Shown piece after piece: positions 8,256-16,100 of a stretch of 35,409 bases of DNA (position 1 is its first letter; the number at the start of each line of letters is the position of its first letter). This DNA comes from Tenderia sp965602225. GTDB taxonomy: Bacteria; Pseudomonadota; Gammaproteobacteria; Tenderiales; Tenderiaceae. The DNA is taken from assembly GCA_965602225.1 (NCBI GenBank), contig CBFCYE010000027.1:1-35409 (forward strand), given 5' to 3'. The notes under the pieces are model-generated. The model did no database searches, was not told the origin of the DNA, and worked only from the letters and a program-made list of their open reading frames with translations. The translations under genes were made by a program, and so were the position numbers.

Positions 8256-8723
8256 TTAGTGGTGGTGCCCGCCACCGTGCCCCATATTTTCTTCACCATC
8301 CTTCACTTCAGCCATTAGCGATAGCTTTTCACCGTTGTCGAAGCTGAAGTTGAGGTGTACTTTTTGACCCTTGGCGATAACCTGAAGCGGCTTGATTAGC
8401 ATCAGATGATAACCGCCAGGTTCAAGCGCTAACTCTTGGTGGCTTGTCAGGCTTAAAGTTTCAATCTTCTTCATGTGCATCATGCCGTTATGCATAACCG
8501 AACGGTGTACTTCAACCTTGTCGAATTGTGGGCTGTTGATATTGCTAAGAGTGATTGTCTGCTGGCTGTGGTTTGTTAGTTTCATATAAGCAGCCATTAC
8601 CGTGGCTGAAGGTGGCGCACTGCGCACCCAAGGATCATTAATTTCAATTGCTGTCTCAGCATGGGCAACAGAGAGTGTTACCAGGCAGAGACAGAAAGCC
8701 GTGTGAATAAGTTTGTTTATCAT
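8256..8723 (-). CDS. Periplasmic copper chaperone PCu(A)C
   Basis: This 155-residue periplasmic protein has a Sec signal peptide (cleavage likely after VAHA, residue 22). It carries the exact PCu(A)C copper motif H-X10-M-X21-H-X-M as His73, Met84, His106 and Met108. The C-terminus is glycine- and histidine-rich (HGGGHHH) and may hold extra copper. The family delivers Cu(I) to the CuA site of cytochrome c oxidase, usually together with a SCO protein, and the SCO gene is directly upstream (2-base gap). The pair reads toward the shared terminator at 8200-8235. Confidence 0.95.
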   Translation of the reverse strand: MINKLIHTAFCLCLVTLSVAHAETAIEINDPWVRSAPPSATVMAAYMKLTNHSQQTITLSNINSPQFDKVEVHRSVMHNGMMHMKKIETLSLTSHQELALEPGGYHLMLIKPLQVIAKGQKVHLNFSFDNGEKLSLMAEVKDGEENMGHGGGHHH

Positions 8724-8725
8724 GG

Positions 8726-9352
8726 CTAGTTTCCGTAGTAATTACTGAGTTTAGTGATGGCATCCGCCACCTTGTCGACACTATGTGGCGGCAGGATGTG
8801 GGCGCGAAGCCGTGCCTGTGGATCAATGACTAGAATAGCGGCGTAATGATTGACGAAATAATCATCGCCGGAGGTGTCGCCATCAAAGTCATAAATAACC
8901 CCCATTGCCTGGCTGAGTTTGTCTATCTCGCTTTTGTCACCGTTCAGGGCGATAAATTCGGGATTAAAAAAATCCATGTAGTCTTTTAGCTTGTCACTGG
9001 TGTCTCGCTTTGGGTCGAGTGAGACGAAGATATAGCGAAAATTCTGCTGTGACAGGCGTTTTTCTACCTGTTTCATGGTCATTAGCGTGGTCGGGCAGAT
9101 GTCCGGGCAGTTGGTGAAACCAAAAAACATAAGACTCCAATTGCCCTTTAGGTTGCCCATCGGAAAGGCTTGTTTATGTTGATCGATAAGGGTGACCGCA
9201 GGTAAGGCAACGGCGGGAGACATGACCGGAATCCCCATGTTGCTTTCAAACTCAAACGGCTCAGGTTCAGTTTGTTGAAGCAAGAATGCAGCCAAAATGG
9301 CAGCAAACAGAACTGATAGAGATATTAGTGGTATTTTAAATTTTTCAAACAT
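8726..9352 (-). CDS. SCO1/SenC-family copper-binding thioredoxin-like protein
   Basis: The 208-residue product has an N-terminal membrane anchor (about residues 8-26) and a periplasmic thioredoxin-like domain. The SCO motif FGFTNCPDICP gives Cys82 and Cys86. The third ligand, His169, lies in YFVNHYAAILVID. SCO proteins reduce or metallate the CuA centre of subunit II of cytochrome c oxidase. It is the first gene of a two-gene minus-strand operon with PCu(A)C. No oxidase genes are in the window, so the partner must be elsewhere. Confidence 0.95.
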   Translation of the reverse strand: MFEKFKIPLISLSVLFAAILAAFLLQQTEPEPFEFESNMGIPVMSPAVALPAVTLIDQHKQAFPMGNLKGNWSLMFFGFTNCPDICPTTLMTMKQVEKRLSQQNFRYIFVSLDPKRDTSDKLKDYMDFFNPEFIALNGDKSEIDKLSQAMGVIYDFDGDTSGDDYFVNHYAAILVIDPQARLRAHILPPHSVDKVADAITKLSNYYGN

Positions 9353-9542
9353 GCGCCGAGTGTATCATGCAGTAAATTGGCGCCCAATATTCATATGTCA
9401 GCTTATATGCGAATCTTACGAAGAAAATATTAATTTTTTTAGTTTAGTGCCGTAATAATAGTGATTTTTATAAAAATGAGTGGTAAAAGAGTAACTGCGG
9501 AGGGGGTTTGTTGAGTGGGGCTGTGTTTATGGGGCAAATCCT

Positions 9543-9562
9543 TTTGATTACGGATAATCAAA
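9543..9562. repeat. Inverted repeat upstream of the HU-like gene
   Basis: TTTGATTA (9543-9550) and TAATCAAA (9555-9562) form a perfect 8-base dyad around CGGA, 46 bases before the ATG at 9609. It could be an operator or a leader hairpin. No clear promoter could be assigned around it. Confidence 0.45.
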
Positions 9563-9608
9563 TTTAAAAGTGCTTAACCTTTTCAACCTTAAGGGGCGAA
9601 ACAAAATC

Positions 9609-10082
9609 ATGAAAAAGACTGTAAAAAAGAAAGCGGCAGCCAAGAAAAAAGTAGTGGCTAAAAAGTCTGTTGCTAAAAAGAAGGTAACAATCAAAAAGGC
9701 TGTTGCCAAAAAGAAAGTTGTAAAGAAAAAGGCTGCTGCTCCAGCTACTCCTGCAGTCAAACCATTGGTTAGAGCGAAAAAAGCTTATACCAAGACTGAG
9801 CTGCTCGCTACGATTGTTGAGCGTACGGGTGTTGCCAAAAAAGATGTAGGTGCTGTGCTTGATAGTTTGGGTGATGTAATCGAAGCGCACGTCAAGAAAG
9901 GTGCGATTGGTACATTTAATCTGCCAGGTCTGTTGAAAGTTAAAACTATTCGTAAGCCTGCTACCAAGGCCCGCAAAGGTATTAACCCATTTAATGGTGA
10001 AGAGACTGTATTCAAGGCCAAACCAGCGCGTACTGTAGTGAAAGTGCTGCCATTGAAGAAACTGAAAGATATGGTTGTGTAA
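9609..10082 (+). CDS. HU-family DNA-binding protein with lysine-rich histone-like N-terminal tail
   Basis: This is a 157-residue basic protein in two parts. Residues 1-58 are a low-complexity tail of Lys, Ala and Val repeats (AKKKVVAKK, VAKKKVTIKKAVAKKK), resembling histone H1 tails. Residues about 59-157 fit an HU/IHF fold: helices YTKTELLATIVERTGVAKKDVGAVL, then a beta arm with RKGINPFNGEE, where the proline of HU normally intercalates DNA. I chose the ATG at 9609. The frame opens with a GTG at 9570, but AAGGGG at 9591-9596 lies inside that extension. A nucleoid-compaction role is inferred. It is monocistronic with its own terminator. Confidence 0.88.
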   Translation: MKKTVKKKAAAKKKVVAKKSVAKKKVTIKKAVAKKKVVKKKAAAPATPAVKPLVRAKKAYTKTELLATIVERTGVAKKDVGAVLDSLGDVIEAHVKKGAIGTFNLPGLLKVKTIRKPATKARKGINPFNGEETVFKAKPARTVVKVLPLKKLKDMVV

Positions 10083-10106
10083 AACTTTAACTCATTGAGT
10101 TTTAGT

Positions 10107-10135
10107 AAAAAGCCCGGCAATGTGCCGGGCTTTTT
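10107..10135. terminator. Rho-independent terminator between the HU-like gene and the transglycosylase gene
   Basis: AAAAAGCCCGGCA (10107-10119) pairs with TGCCGGGCTTTTT (10123-10135), followed by more T. A-run and T-run on either side make it usable by both convergent genes; the transglycosylase stop is at 10147. Confidence 0.9.
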
Positions 10136-10146
10136 TTTGTCTTTTT

Positions 10147-12120
10147 TTATCGTGATGGTGAGTTGCGTGGCTGAATGATGGGCATCCGCTGTTTAAGTGT
10201 CGTAACCGGCCGTTGCAGGCGTTCATCATAAATGGCACTGAATGCCAGCACCTGTTTTAGATAATTTCTGGTCTCCTTAAAGGGCACGTTTTCAATCCAG
10301 CGGTCAGGTGAGATTTGTTCGTCTTTGGGTAGCCAGCCTTTTACTCGTTGACTACCGGCATTATATGCCGCTGTTGCCAGTACAGTATTGTCGTCAAAAC
10401 GATTCATGACTTTGCGTAGGTAACTGATGCCAAAACGGATGTTGGTATTGATATCAAGTAGTTGTAGTTTGCTTTTCCAGCGAGTATTAAGGTCCCGGGC
10501 AATCAGCTTGCCGGTGTTGGGCATAATCTGCATTAGCCCCATTGCGCCAACCGGTGAGCGAGCATCAGAGGCGAAGGCGCTCTCCTGCCGGACTATGGCG
10601 TAGGCCCAGGACGGGTCGACCTTTTGTTTGCTGGCGTTGCTGTTGATCTGTTTCAGATGAGCAGTAGGGAAGCGTATTTCAAGGTCATCGAGATAGCGTG
10701 CCTGCCCCAGAGAGTGAATGGCGCGGGCATGCCAGCCCCAGTCATGGACGATCTTGGCGACTTTCTGGCTGTCGCTATTATCCATCTCTTTGATGGTGGC
10801 ATACCACTCACGACTGGCATAGAGCGTGTCATCTAATAGATAGAATTCACGTGCCCGAATCATCCTGGGCAGGCTTTCAACTTCGGCCAGTTCTTCAACG
10901 CTGAACTGTAATGGCCGGTTTTCAAAACTATATTCGCTATCAATTCGGTCGGCTGCCATAAAGCCGTAATAGTCGCGTGACTTGGCCAGTTCGACATAGA
11001 TTAGTTGAGCACGGTTGGGCTTGCCGGTTTGCTCAAGGGCGCGGGCCAGCCAGTAACGCCAGCGTAGTGATTGTTGCTCTTCCTGTTGCAGTTGATAAAA
11101 CCAGAAGATGGCGTCATCCCAGTTGTCCTGATTAATGGCGCTAAGAATGCGCCACTCACGTACTTTTTCATCGTCGCCATCGACATTTTTGAGCCAGTGT
11201 ACGGCTTCAGGGGCCTGCTTTCGCGCCAGCCTAACAGCTATATAATTTTCAGTTTTGCTGAAGTCAGTTTCGGAGAAGGAAAACTCCATCACCAGCTTAT
11301 CCCACATCTGAGCCGCCTTCGATGGATTGTTTCTAGCCATGCGGCGTACACCGTGGGCGAGTATGGTTCTGACGATGGCGATATCTTGTTGTAGTCGCTT
11401 GTGCTTGAGTGCTTTTTCCGGGTGGCGATGAATGTCTCGCCACACTTCGGACCACTGCCGTTGTTGTTTGTTAAGAAACTTTTCCAGATAGCGGGCCAGA
11501 TATACCTCGCCATTGTTCAGGGCCAGCACAATACGTTGCCAGGCCAGTTCCGATGTTAAATGTCCACCATCTTGCCAGGTAGTGAACAATGGATCGCAGG
11601 CTCTAGGCTGTGATTTGCCGACCAACCAGAGTTTTTCCAGGTCGTCGAAGGCAGCTGTCTTGTTGCCGTTTTTATATAGGCCGCGGCGATAATAGCATTC
11701 CAGTTCGGTGTTTGAAGTGGGGCTGTAGTTTGCCACTAATTGCCGCCACTTACCCTGTTTCGCCAGCTGTTTTAGCCATCTGTTTTTTAAGCGCTTACTT
11801 GAAGGGATATCGCTGTTGCGTTGTAAGAAGACGTTGATTTTTTCAGCGCTGGTTGTTTTCAGGTTGCGATTAATGTCCCAATATTCAAGATATGGATAAA
11901 GAGGGTAGTCGGTCAGGCCTTTGGCCAGTTTTCTGAATCGTTTGATTTTGCCTTGTCGTAAGGCGTTGCGGGCGGCAACAAAATTGGCCCGCTGGCTGAT
12001 AAGTTGTGTTGCTGAGGTTTGGCTTGCTAAGGTGATTGTGGTGGTGGTGTTGGCGCTGGCTGATGAAATTAATAACAGTTGGCAGAAGAGCAGTATTACT
12101 GATTTTCGAAGCGCCTTCAT
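10147..12120 (-). CDS. slt: Soluble lytic murein transglycosylase (Slt70-like)
   Basis: With the start at 12120 the product is 657 residues and begins with a Sec signal peptide (MKALRKSVILLFCQLLLISSASA). The frame opens at 12180, but that would overlap the divergent gene. The large alpha-helical superhelix of Slt70 covers about 30-490. The GH23 catalytic domain is C-terminal, with WAYAIVRQESAF containing the catalytic Glu513, then SPVGAMGLMQIMP and TAAYNAGSQRVKGWLP. Such enzymes cleave the MurNAc-GlcNAc bond with 1,6-anhydro product formation. It faces the HU-like gene across a shared terminator. Confidence 0.94.
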   Translation of the reverse strand: MKALRKSVILLFCQLLLISSASANTTTTITLASQTSATQLISQRANFVAARNALRQGKIKRFRKLAKGLTDYPLYPYLEYWDINRNLKTTSAEKINVFLQRNSDIPSSKRLKNRWLKQLAKQGKWRQLVANYSPTSNTELECYYRRGLYKNGNKTAAFDDLEKLWLVGKSQPRACDPLFTTWQDGGHLTSELAWQRIVLALNNGEVYLARYLEKFLNKQQRQWSEVWRDIHRHPEKALKHKRLQQDIAIVRTILAHGVRRMARNNPSKAAQMWDKLVMEFSFSETDFSKTENYIAVRLARKQAPEAVHWLKNVDGDDEKVREWRILSAINQDNWDDAIFWFYQLQQEEQQSLRWRYWLARALEQTGKPNRAQLIYVELAKSRDYYGFMAADRIDSEYSFENRPLQFSVEELAEVESLPRMIRAREFYLLDDTLYASREWYATIKEMDNSDSQKVAKIVHDWGWHARAIHSLGQARYLDDLEIRFPTAHLKQINSNASKQKVDPSWAYAIVRQESAFASDARSPVGAMGLMQIMPNTGKLIARDLNTRWKSKLQLLDINTNIRFGISYLRKVMNRFDDNTVLATAAYNAGSQRVKGWLPKDEQISPDRWIENVPFKETRNYLKQVLAFSAIYDERLQRPVTTLKQRMPIIQPRNSPSR

Positions 12121-12154
12121 ATGGTTTGTTTCGGCTAGTCCGGTGTGATTCTTT

Positions 12155-13147
12155 ATGGTGAGAAAAATTGTCATTAACAAACAGTATCAACAACAAAATA
12201 AGCCGCTACGAGTAGCTGTCAGTGCCTGTCTGCTTGGGCAACGGGTACGTTATGACGGTAATCAGAAACAGCATGCCTTTGTTTGCCGGCAATTGCAAAA
12301 ATGGATTGACCTGGAGGCAATATGCCCTGAAGTTGAGATTGGTATGGGGGTGCCGCGGCCGCCGATACAGCTGCGTGAAGCGGCTGGGCGCTTGAGGGCA
12401 GTTGGGGTTGAGCAGCCTAATCTAGATGTAACGCGTCAGCTAAATCGTTTTGGACGCATGACAGCACAGCGGTTGTCTGATGTTGATGGTTATGTTTTTA
12501 AAGCCCGTTCGCCTAGTTGTGGTGTGACTACTACGCCTATCAAATTCAGCGACGGTAGCTGTAAAAAAGGGGCCGGCTTATTTGCGGCACAAATTATCAA
12601 GCAGCTGCCGCTGTTACCGGTAGCGGAGGAGAGCAAGCTGGAGACAGTCGCCCAGCAGGTCAATTTTTTACAAAGGGTCACCGCCTACCAGCGTTGGCGC
12701 AGGTTTGTTGAACAGCCTCCTGGATGGTCTGAGCTGCAGCAGTTTCATCAAGCCAATAGATTCAGTTTGATGGCTCACGGCATTGAAGGTCTGCGTAGTT
12801 TGGATCGGTGGCTGGTGGAGTCTGCTAAGAATGGGGTTGTTTCCAAATCCCATTTACAGGCCTATGGCCAGCAATACATGGTCCATTTTACCCGGCAGGC
12901 AAGTCAGCGCCGCCATGAACGGGTGTTGCGTTGTATTACCAGGTTGCTGCGACCAGCAATAAGTGAAAAACAATATGACCGCCTTCTCATGTTGATTGAA
13001 CAGTTTCAACAAGCTGAACGGTCTTTATATGCTGTTATTTCACAGCTGAAGAAACATCAAATAGGTGCCTGTTTGCCTGTGCTTGAAGGCCAGACCTATC
13101 TAGATATTGATGCTGAAATGTGGTCTTGGGCCTATAAAAAACAATAG
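12155..13147 (+). CDS. DUF523-DUF1722 fusion protein (TudS-like plus YbgA-like)
   Basis: This is a 330-residue two-domain protein. The N-terminal part (about 15-155) is DUF523, with three conserved cysteines in SACLLGQRVRYDG, CPEVEIGMGVPRPP and ARSPSCG. Family members shown to be thiouracil desulfurases (TudS) use such cysteines to hold a [4Fe-4S] cluster. The C-terminal part (about 185-325) is DUF1722/YbgA, with HQANRFSLMAHG and YLDIDAEMWSWAYKKQ. A desulfurase activity is inference here. The start is 35 bases from the divergent slt start, so the promoters must be packed tightly. The usual phrB photolyase neighbour is not present. Confidence 0.88.
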   Translation: MVRKIVINKQYQQQNKPLRVAVSACLLGQRVRYDGNQKQHAFVCRQLQKWIDLEAICPEVEIGMGVPRPPIQLREAAGRLRAVGVEQPNLDVTRQLNRFGRMTAQRLSDVDGYVFKARSPSCGVTTTPIKFSDGSCKKGAGLFAAQIIKQLPLLPVAEESKLETVAQQVNFLQRVTAYQRWRRFVEQPPGWSELQQFHQANRFSLMAHGIEGLRSLDRWLVESAKNGVVSKSHLQAYGQQYMVHFTRQASQRRHERVLRCITRLLRPAISEKQYDRLLMLIEQFQQAERSLYAVISQLKKHQIGACLPVLEGQTYLDIDAEMWSWAYKKQ

Positions 13148-13236
13148 CTTGGCAGTGAGAAGTGCATAGCTCTTTCAGAATAGTAGTGATACCTGATATT
13201 CTTTGGAGTAGTAGGTAGGGTAATGGATGACCCAAG

Positions 13237-13252
13237 ACCGGCTTAAGCCGGT
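13237..13252. repeat. Perfect 16-base palindrome
   Basis: ACCGGCTTAAGCCGGT reads identically on both strands, 40 bases before the start at 13292. With no central spacer it suits a dimeric regulator better than an RNA hairpin, and no T run follows. Confidence 0.5.
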
Positions 13253-13291
13253 GTGTTCATAACAATCAGTATTATGAATGTAGGGTCAAAA

Positions 13292-13765
13292 ATGTACGAA
13301 ACTGATTACGGCAAGCCATGCCTGAATGGTACGGAGCGGCGTAGTGCAGAACGCCGCACTCACTCCTATGTCACTCTGGTGTATGCCCTGCATGGCAGGC
13401 GCAGTCTGGGGCGGCGTGACAGCGATCAGAGCAAACGCTTTTTTGATCGCCATGAGCCGAAGTTTCTCTTCGTTAGCCTGGGCATTTTGCTGCTCTGTGG
13501 CGTCGATGCCCTGTTTACTCTGAGTCTGATCGATGCCGGCATAGCCACCGAAGCCAACCCGATCATGCGCTGGGTAATGGAAGAGTGCATCCATTTCTTT
13601 TGGATTAGCAAGCTGAGCATTACTGTCTTGTCATTGCTGATTTTGCTGGCGCTGAAGAACTTCTATTTCATGCGCCGCATTAAAGTCAGTCATTTGCTCT
13701 ATGGCACCCTGGCCATGTACGTCATCCTGATCAAATATGAACTATGGCTGTTTGGTCTTATTTAA
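13292..13765 (+). CDS. DUF5658-like small membrane protein
   Basis: This 157-residue protein resembles DUF5658, a family of unknown function. The N-terminal 55 residues are cytosolic and arginine-rich with RR motifs (TERRSAERR, HGRRSLGRRDSD). Three membrane segments follow: about 58-80 (FLFVSLGILLLCGVDALFTL), about 104-122 and about 132-154. The family feature is DALFTLSLIDAGIATEANPIM, in which the Asp and the EANP turn are conserved. I chose the ATG at 13292 because AGGG lies at 13282-13285. The frame opens at a GTG at 13253. Its stop lies within a short dyad. Confidence 0.7.
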   Translation: MYETDYGKPCLNGTERRSAERRTHSYVTLVYALHGRRSLGRRDSDQSKRFFDRHEPKFLFVSLGILLLCGVDALFTLSLIDAGIATEANPIMRWVMEECIHFFWISKLSITVLSLLILLALKNFYFMRRIKVSHLLYGTLAMYVILIKYELWLFGLI

Positions 13766-13773
13766 TTAAGACC
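13754..13773. repeat. Dyad at the 3-prime end of the DUF5658-like gene
   Basis: GGTCTTA (13754-13760) and TAAGACC (13767-13773) flank TTTAAT and span the stop codon. The stem is short and lacks a T run, so it is at best a weak terminator between the convergent DUF5658-like gene and the nhaD remnant. Confidence 0.35.
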
Positions 13774-13775
13774 GT

Positions 13776-14175
13776 TTAGATGACATCACCATTGACCAGG
13801 AAGTGCCTCCAGATACTGGCGGCATAACCCAGGCCAATCGCCCAGCTCCATTTCAGGTGGCCGAAGAAGGTGTATATGCCACGCGCCTGGCCCATCAAGG
13901 ACACGCCTGCAGCAGAATCTATCGACAGCAGCGAACCACCAAGACCGGCAGTTAGCGTCACCAGCAGCCACTGGCCGTGAGACATTTCCGGCATCATGGT
14001 CAGCACTGCAAACATTACCGGGATGTTGTCGACGATGGCCGAGAGGATGCCCACCAGGATATTGGCCCAGGTTGGGCCGAGACCGACGTACATGCTTTCT
14101 GACAGCATGCCTAGGCAACCGATGGTTCCCAGGCCGTCAACACAGTGAATCACGCCGTAGAAAAACATCTGGGTG
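13776..14175 (-). pseudogene. nhaD: NhaD-type Na+/H+ antiporter, C-terminal remnant
   Basis: About 133 residues of an antiporter that is normally over 400 residues remain. The retained part has FFYGVIHCVDGLG, ANILVGILSAIVDNIPVMFAVLT and the C-terminal MGQARGIYTFFGHLKW, all typical of NhaD. The similarity stops at about base 14175, exactly where an IS3-family end begins. Several family positions are altered (for example LSIDSAAG where SIGSAAG is usual), consistent with decay. An ATG at 14168 keeps the frame open, but two thirds of the transporter is missing, so it cannot be functional. Confidence 0.82.
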
Positions 14176-14202
14176 TGTTCTGGTCAACCCACGCCGAACA
14201 CC
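14176..14202 (+). repeat. IS3 relic terminal inverted repeat (end next to nhaD)
   Basis: It begins TGTTCTGGTCAACCCA and ends CCGAACACC. It matches the solo copy at 22356 at 22 of 27 positions without gaps. Confidence 0.7.
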
Positions 14203-14804
14203 TTCGTTTAATCTCCAAGCCCGGTTGCTTGATCAGGCGCCTGGCCCGATAAGGGTCAATTTTGAAGCCTTCTTTGCGTTGTTGTTTCATCGGCTGATGG
14301 TTGCCCAAACCCTGTCGGGACACAGTGAACAATGATTTCATTCGATGGCATAGCTATCAAGTGTGGTTGTCGATTACCATTGCCCCTCGTGAGCACTAAT
14401 CAGGGTAGGTGCTGCAGCTAACCTTCATTCCACGGCATAGCATGGGTGTGGGAAAATTAGACTGCCGTTCCTTGATGAACCCGTATTTCACTTCATTACT
14501 TTCGCAAAGAAGGCGCTATTTTAGGGTTTTTTCCATAAGTAGTACTTGTACTTCCAGTCTCAAGCGCACTAACCCCGCCTTTTTATCTTGATTCAGGCAC
14601 TGATCACTGGCTACCTGCCCATGCTCTTTCTGTCATAGGTGAAATCATTCTAGCTAACATTCGCTGCATGTGCCGCCTTGGCTACGCTAGAACATTGTTC
14701 AGAGACCAGTGCAGCTGCATTATTCTTGAACTCAGGCGTAAATTTTCGCTGTATCTTTACTGTTGATATGTTTCACCTCGTTGGGTAGTTGTCTCTATTA
14801 ACGA

Positions 14805-14831
14805 GATGTCCGGTAGGATTAGATTAGAACA
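14805..14831 (-). repeat. IS3 relic terminal inverted repeat (OrfA end)
   Basis: Read on the minus strand it begins TGTTCTAATC and continues with ACCGGACATC. It matches the solo copy at 22356 at 19 of 27 ungapped positions and is inverted relative to the end at 14176. Confidence 0.6.
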
Positions 14832-14856
14832 AAACAAAGGATGGAGTACTGGTAAA

Positions 14857-14875
14857 TGCACTCAAATTTAGTGCA
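14857..14875. repeat. Inverted repeat in the mrp leader
   Basis: TGCACT (14857-14862) and AGTGCA (14870-14875) are separated by 7 bases, about 140 bases before the first mrp gene. It is a candidate operator. The IS relic ends 26 bases upstream. Confidence 0.35.
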
Positions 14876-14882
14876 TAATCAA

Positions 14883-14906
14883 GCCCACTCAGGTGGGCCA
14901 ATTTTT
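14883..14906 (+). terminator. Terminator-like hairpin in the mrp leader
   Basis: GCCCAC (14883-14888), loop TCAG, GTGGGC (14893-14898), then CAATTTTT. It could insulate the mrp operon from upstream transcription or act as an attenuator. The T run is offset by three bases, so strength is uncertain. Confidence 0.4.
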
Positions 14907-15010
14907 GAGGCAAAATCTTGATCAACACTTAATGCTAATCAATAAAATGACATTGATATGAAAGTTAATGGAACAGCAGTGATGTCAATTTCACGTACGA
15001 TCTCCTCAAG

Positions 15011-15487
15011 ATGAAAACCTGCAGCTTTGCCGTGCTACTGTTTGTGTTTTGGATTGGTTTATCAGGACATTTTGAACCCCTGTTACTTGGGTTTGGATTA
15101 GCATCTGTCGCATTAACGGTTTTTCTGTCGAAGCGGATGAATGTCATCGATCATGAGAGTTATCCCTTACACCTATCATCTAAACTTCCCACTTTTTTTG
15201 CTTATCTATTTAAAGAGATCATAAAAGCAAATATTGATGTTATTAAACGAGTTTTAAAATTGAGAGGCCAATCAATCAGCCCACAACTGGTGGAAGTGCC
15301 AATGCTACAAAAGTCAGACTTGGGGCGTGTTATTTATGCCAATGCTATTACATTAACACCTGGAACGGTAACAGTTGAGCTATCCCAGAACACAATAACT
15401 ATTCATGCCCTAGCAAAGGAGTCCGCCGAAGAGCTCGCAGAAGGCAATATGGCCAAAGAAATTTCTAAGCGGGTTTTCGAAGAATAA
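15011..15487 (+). CDS. mrpE: Mrp-type Na+/H+ antiporter subunit E
   Basis: The 158-residue protein fits MrpE/MnhE. It has N-terminal membrane segments (about 4-40, LLFVFWIGLSGHFEPLLLG), then a cytosolic domain with the signature RVIYANAITLTPGTVTVEL (about 109-127). MrpE is an accessory subunit required for assembly of the antiporter. It is the first gene of a tightly packed nine-gene operon and overlaps the next start by one base. No clear Shine-Dalgarno sequence precedes the ATG. Confidence 0.93.
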   Translation: MKTCSFAVLLFVFWIGLSGHFEPLLLGFGLASVALTVFLSKRMNVIDHESYPLHLSSKLPTFFAYLFKEIIKANIDVIKRVLKLRGQSISPQLVEVPMLQKSDLGRVIYANAITLTPGTVTVELSQNTITIHALAKESAEELAEGNMAKEISKRVFEE

Positions 15488-15786
15488 TGTTTATTGCAGT
15501 CTCACTGGCGATTCTCATTACTATGGGCTTAGCACTTGCGCGTGCTCTCATGGGCCCTACCACTTATGATCGCATTGCTGCAGTTAATATGTTTGGCACT
15601 AAGACCGTGCTGCTGATTGCTGTTTTGGCATTTTTGTCGGGCAGTACAGATTTGCTGGATATTGCGTTGGTCTACGCGCTGATTAATTTTATGGGTGTTG
15701 TAGCGGCGTTAAAACTGGTCTCTCAGGGTGGTTTTCACTCCTCCGAAAAATATAAGGCAAAAGCCAAAAAGGTGGAGGGAGAATGA
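15487..15786 (+). CDS. mrpF: Mrp-type Na+/H+ antiporter subunit F
   Basis: This 99-residue protein has three membrane segments. The MrpF pattern ARALMGPTTYDRIAAVNMFGTKTVLL is followed by DIALVYALINFMGVVAALK. The start overlaps the mrpE stop (TAATG) and the end overlaps mrpG by 4 bases. In the complex MrpF packs beside MrpG and the C-terminal part of MrpA. Confidence 0.94.
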   Translation: MFIAVSLAILITMGLALARALMGPTTYDRIAAVNMFGTKTVLLIAVLAFLSGSTDLLDIALVYALINFMGVVAALKLVSQGGFHSSEKYKAKAKKVEGE

Positions 15787-16100
15787 TCGTTGACATTCTT
15801 AGCTGGATTTGTCTGTTCACTGGTGGGGTACTGGGTATTATTGGTGGTGTTGGCATCCACCGCTTTCCCGATTTTTATAGCCGCCTGCATGCTGCCGGAA
15901 TAACCGATACCCTATGTGCCATGTTGATTTTACTTGGCCTTGGATTGCAGGCTGGTTTAAGTCTCGCTGCTTTTAAGTTAGCACTGATTTTCGTTTTTCT
16001 CTTTTTTACCAGCCCAACCGCCTCGCACGCATTGGCAAATGCGGCTTTACATAGCGGTCTTAAGCCTAAACTGGATATGGGCAATAGTAATAAATCATGA
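15783..16100 (+). CDS. mrpG: Mrp-type Na+/H+ antiporter subunit G
   Basis: This 105-residue protein has three membrane segments. The MrpG signature GIIGGVGIHRFPDFYSRLHAAGITDT is followed by LIFVFLFFTSPTASHALANAA. It overlaps its neighbours by 4 bases on each side, indicating translational coupling through the operon. Confidence 0.95.
   Translation: MIVDILSWICLFTGGVLGIIGGVGIHRFPDFYSRLHAAGITDTLCAMLILLGLGLQAGLSLAAFKLALIFVFLFFTSPTASHALANAALHSGLKPKLDMGNSNKS

Larger units (their letters stand above)
14176..14831 (-). mobile_element. Degenerate IS3-family insertion sequence
   Basis: Three decayed transposase pieces are readable on the minus strand. An OrfA start is at about 14650-14770 (VKIQRKFTPEFKNNAAALVS, then EQCSSVAKAA and a stop). 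An OrfB N-terminus is at about 14396-14515 (ESNEVKYGFIKERQSNFPTP). An OrfB helix-turn-helix (HTH_21) is at about 14200-14341 (EGFKIDPYRARRLIKQPGL). Stops and frameshifts interrupt every part and the catalytic DDE core is missing. The ends at 14176-14202 and 14805-14831 are imperfect inverted repeats starting TGTTCT. The element is about half the family's normal length. I see no target-site duplication. Nothing else recognisable lies between 14175 and 14832. Confidence 0.82.

Noticed and set aside
14072..14335. Plus-strand 87-codon frame across the nhaD/IS boundary
   Set aside because: It is antisense to both the NhaD remnant and the transposase relic and has no recognisable pattern.
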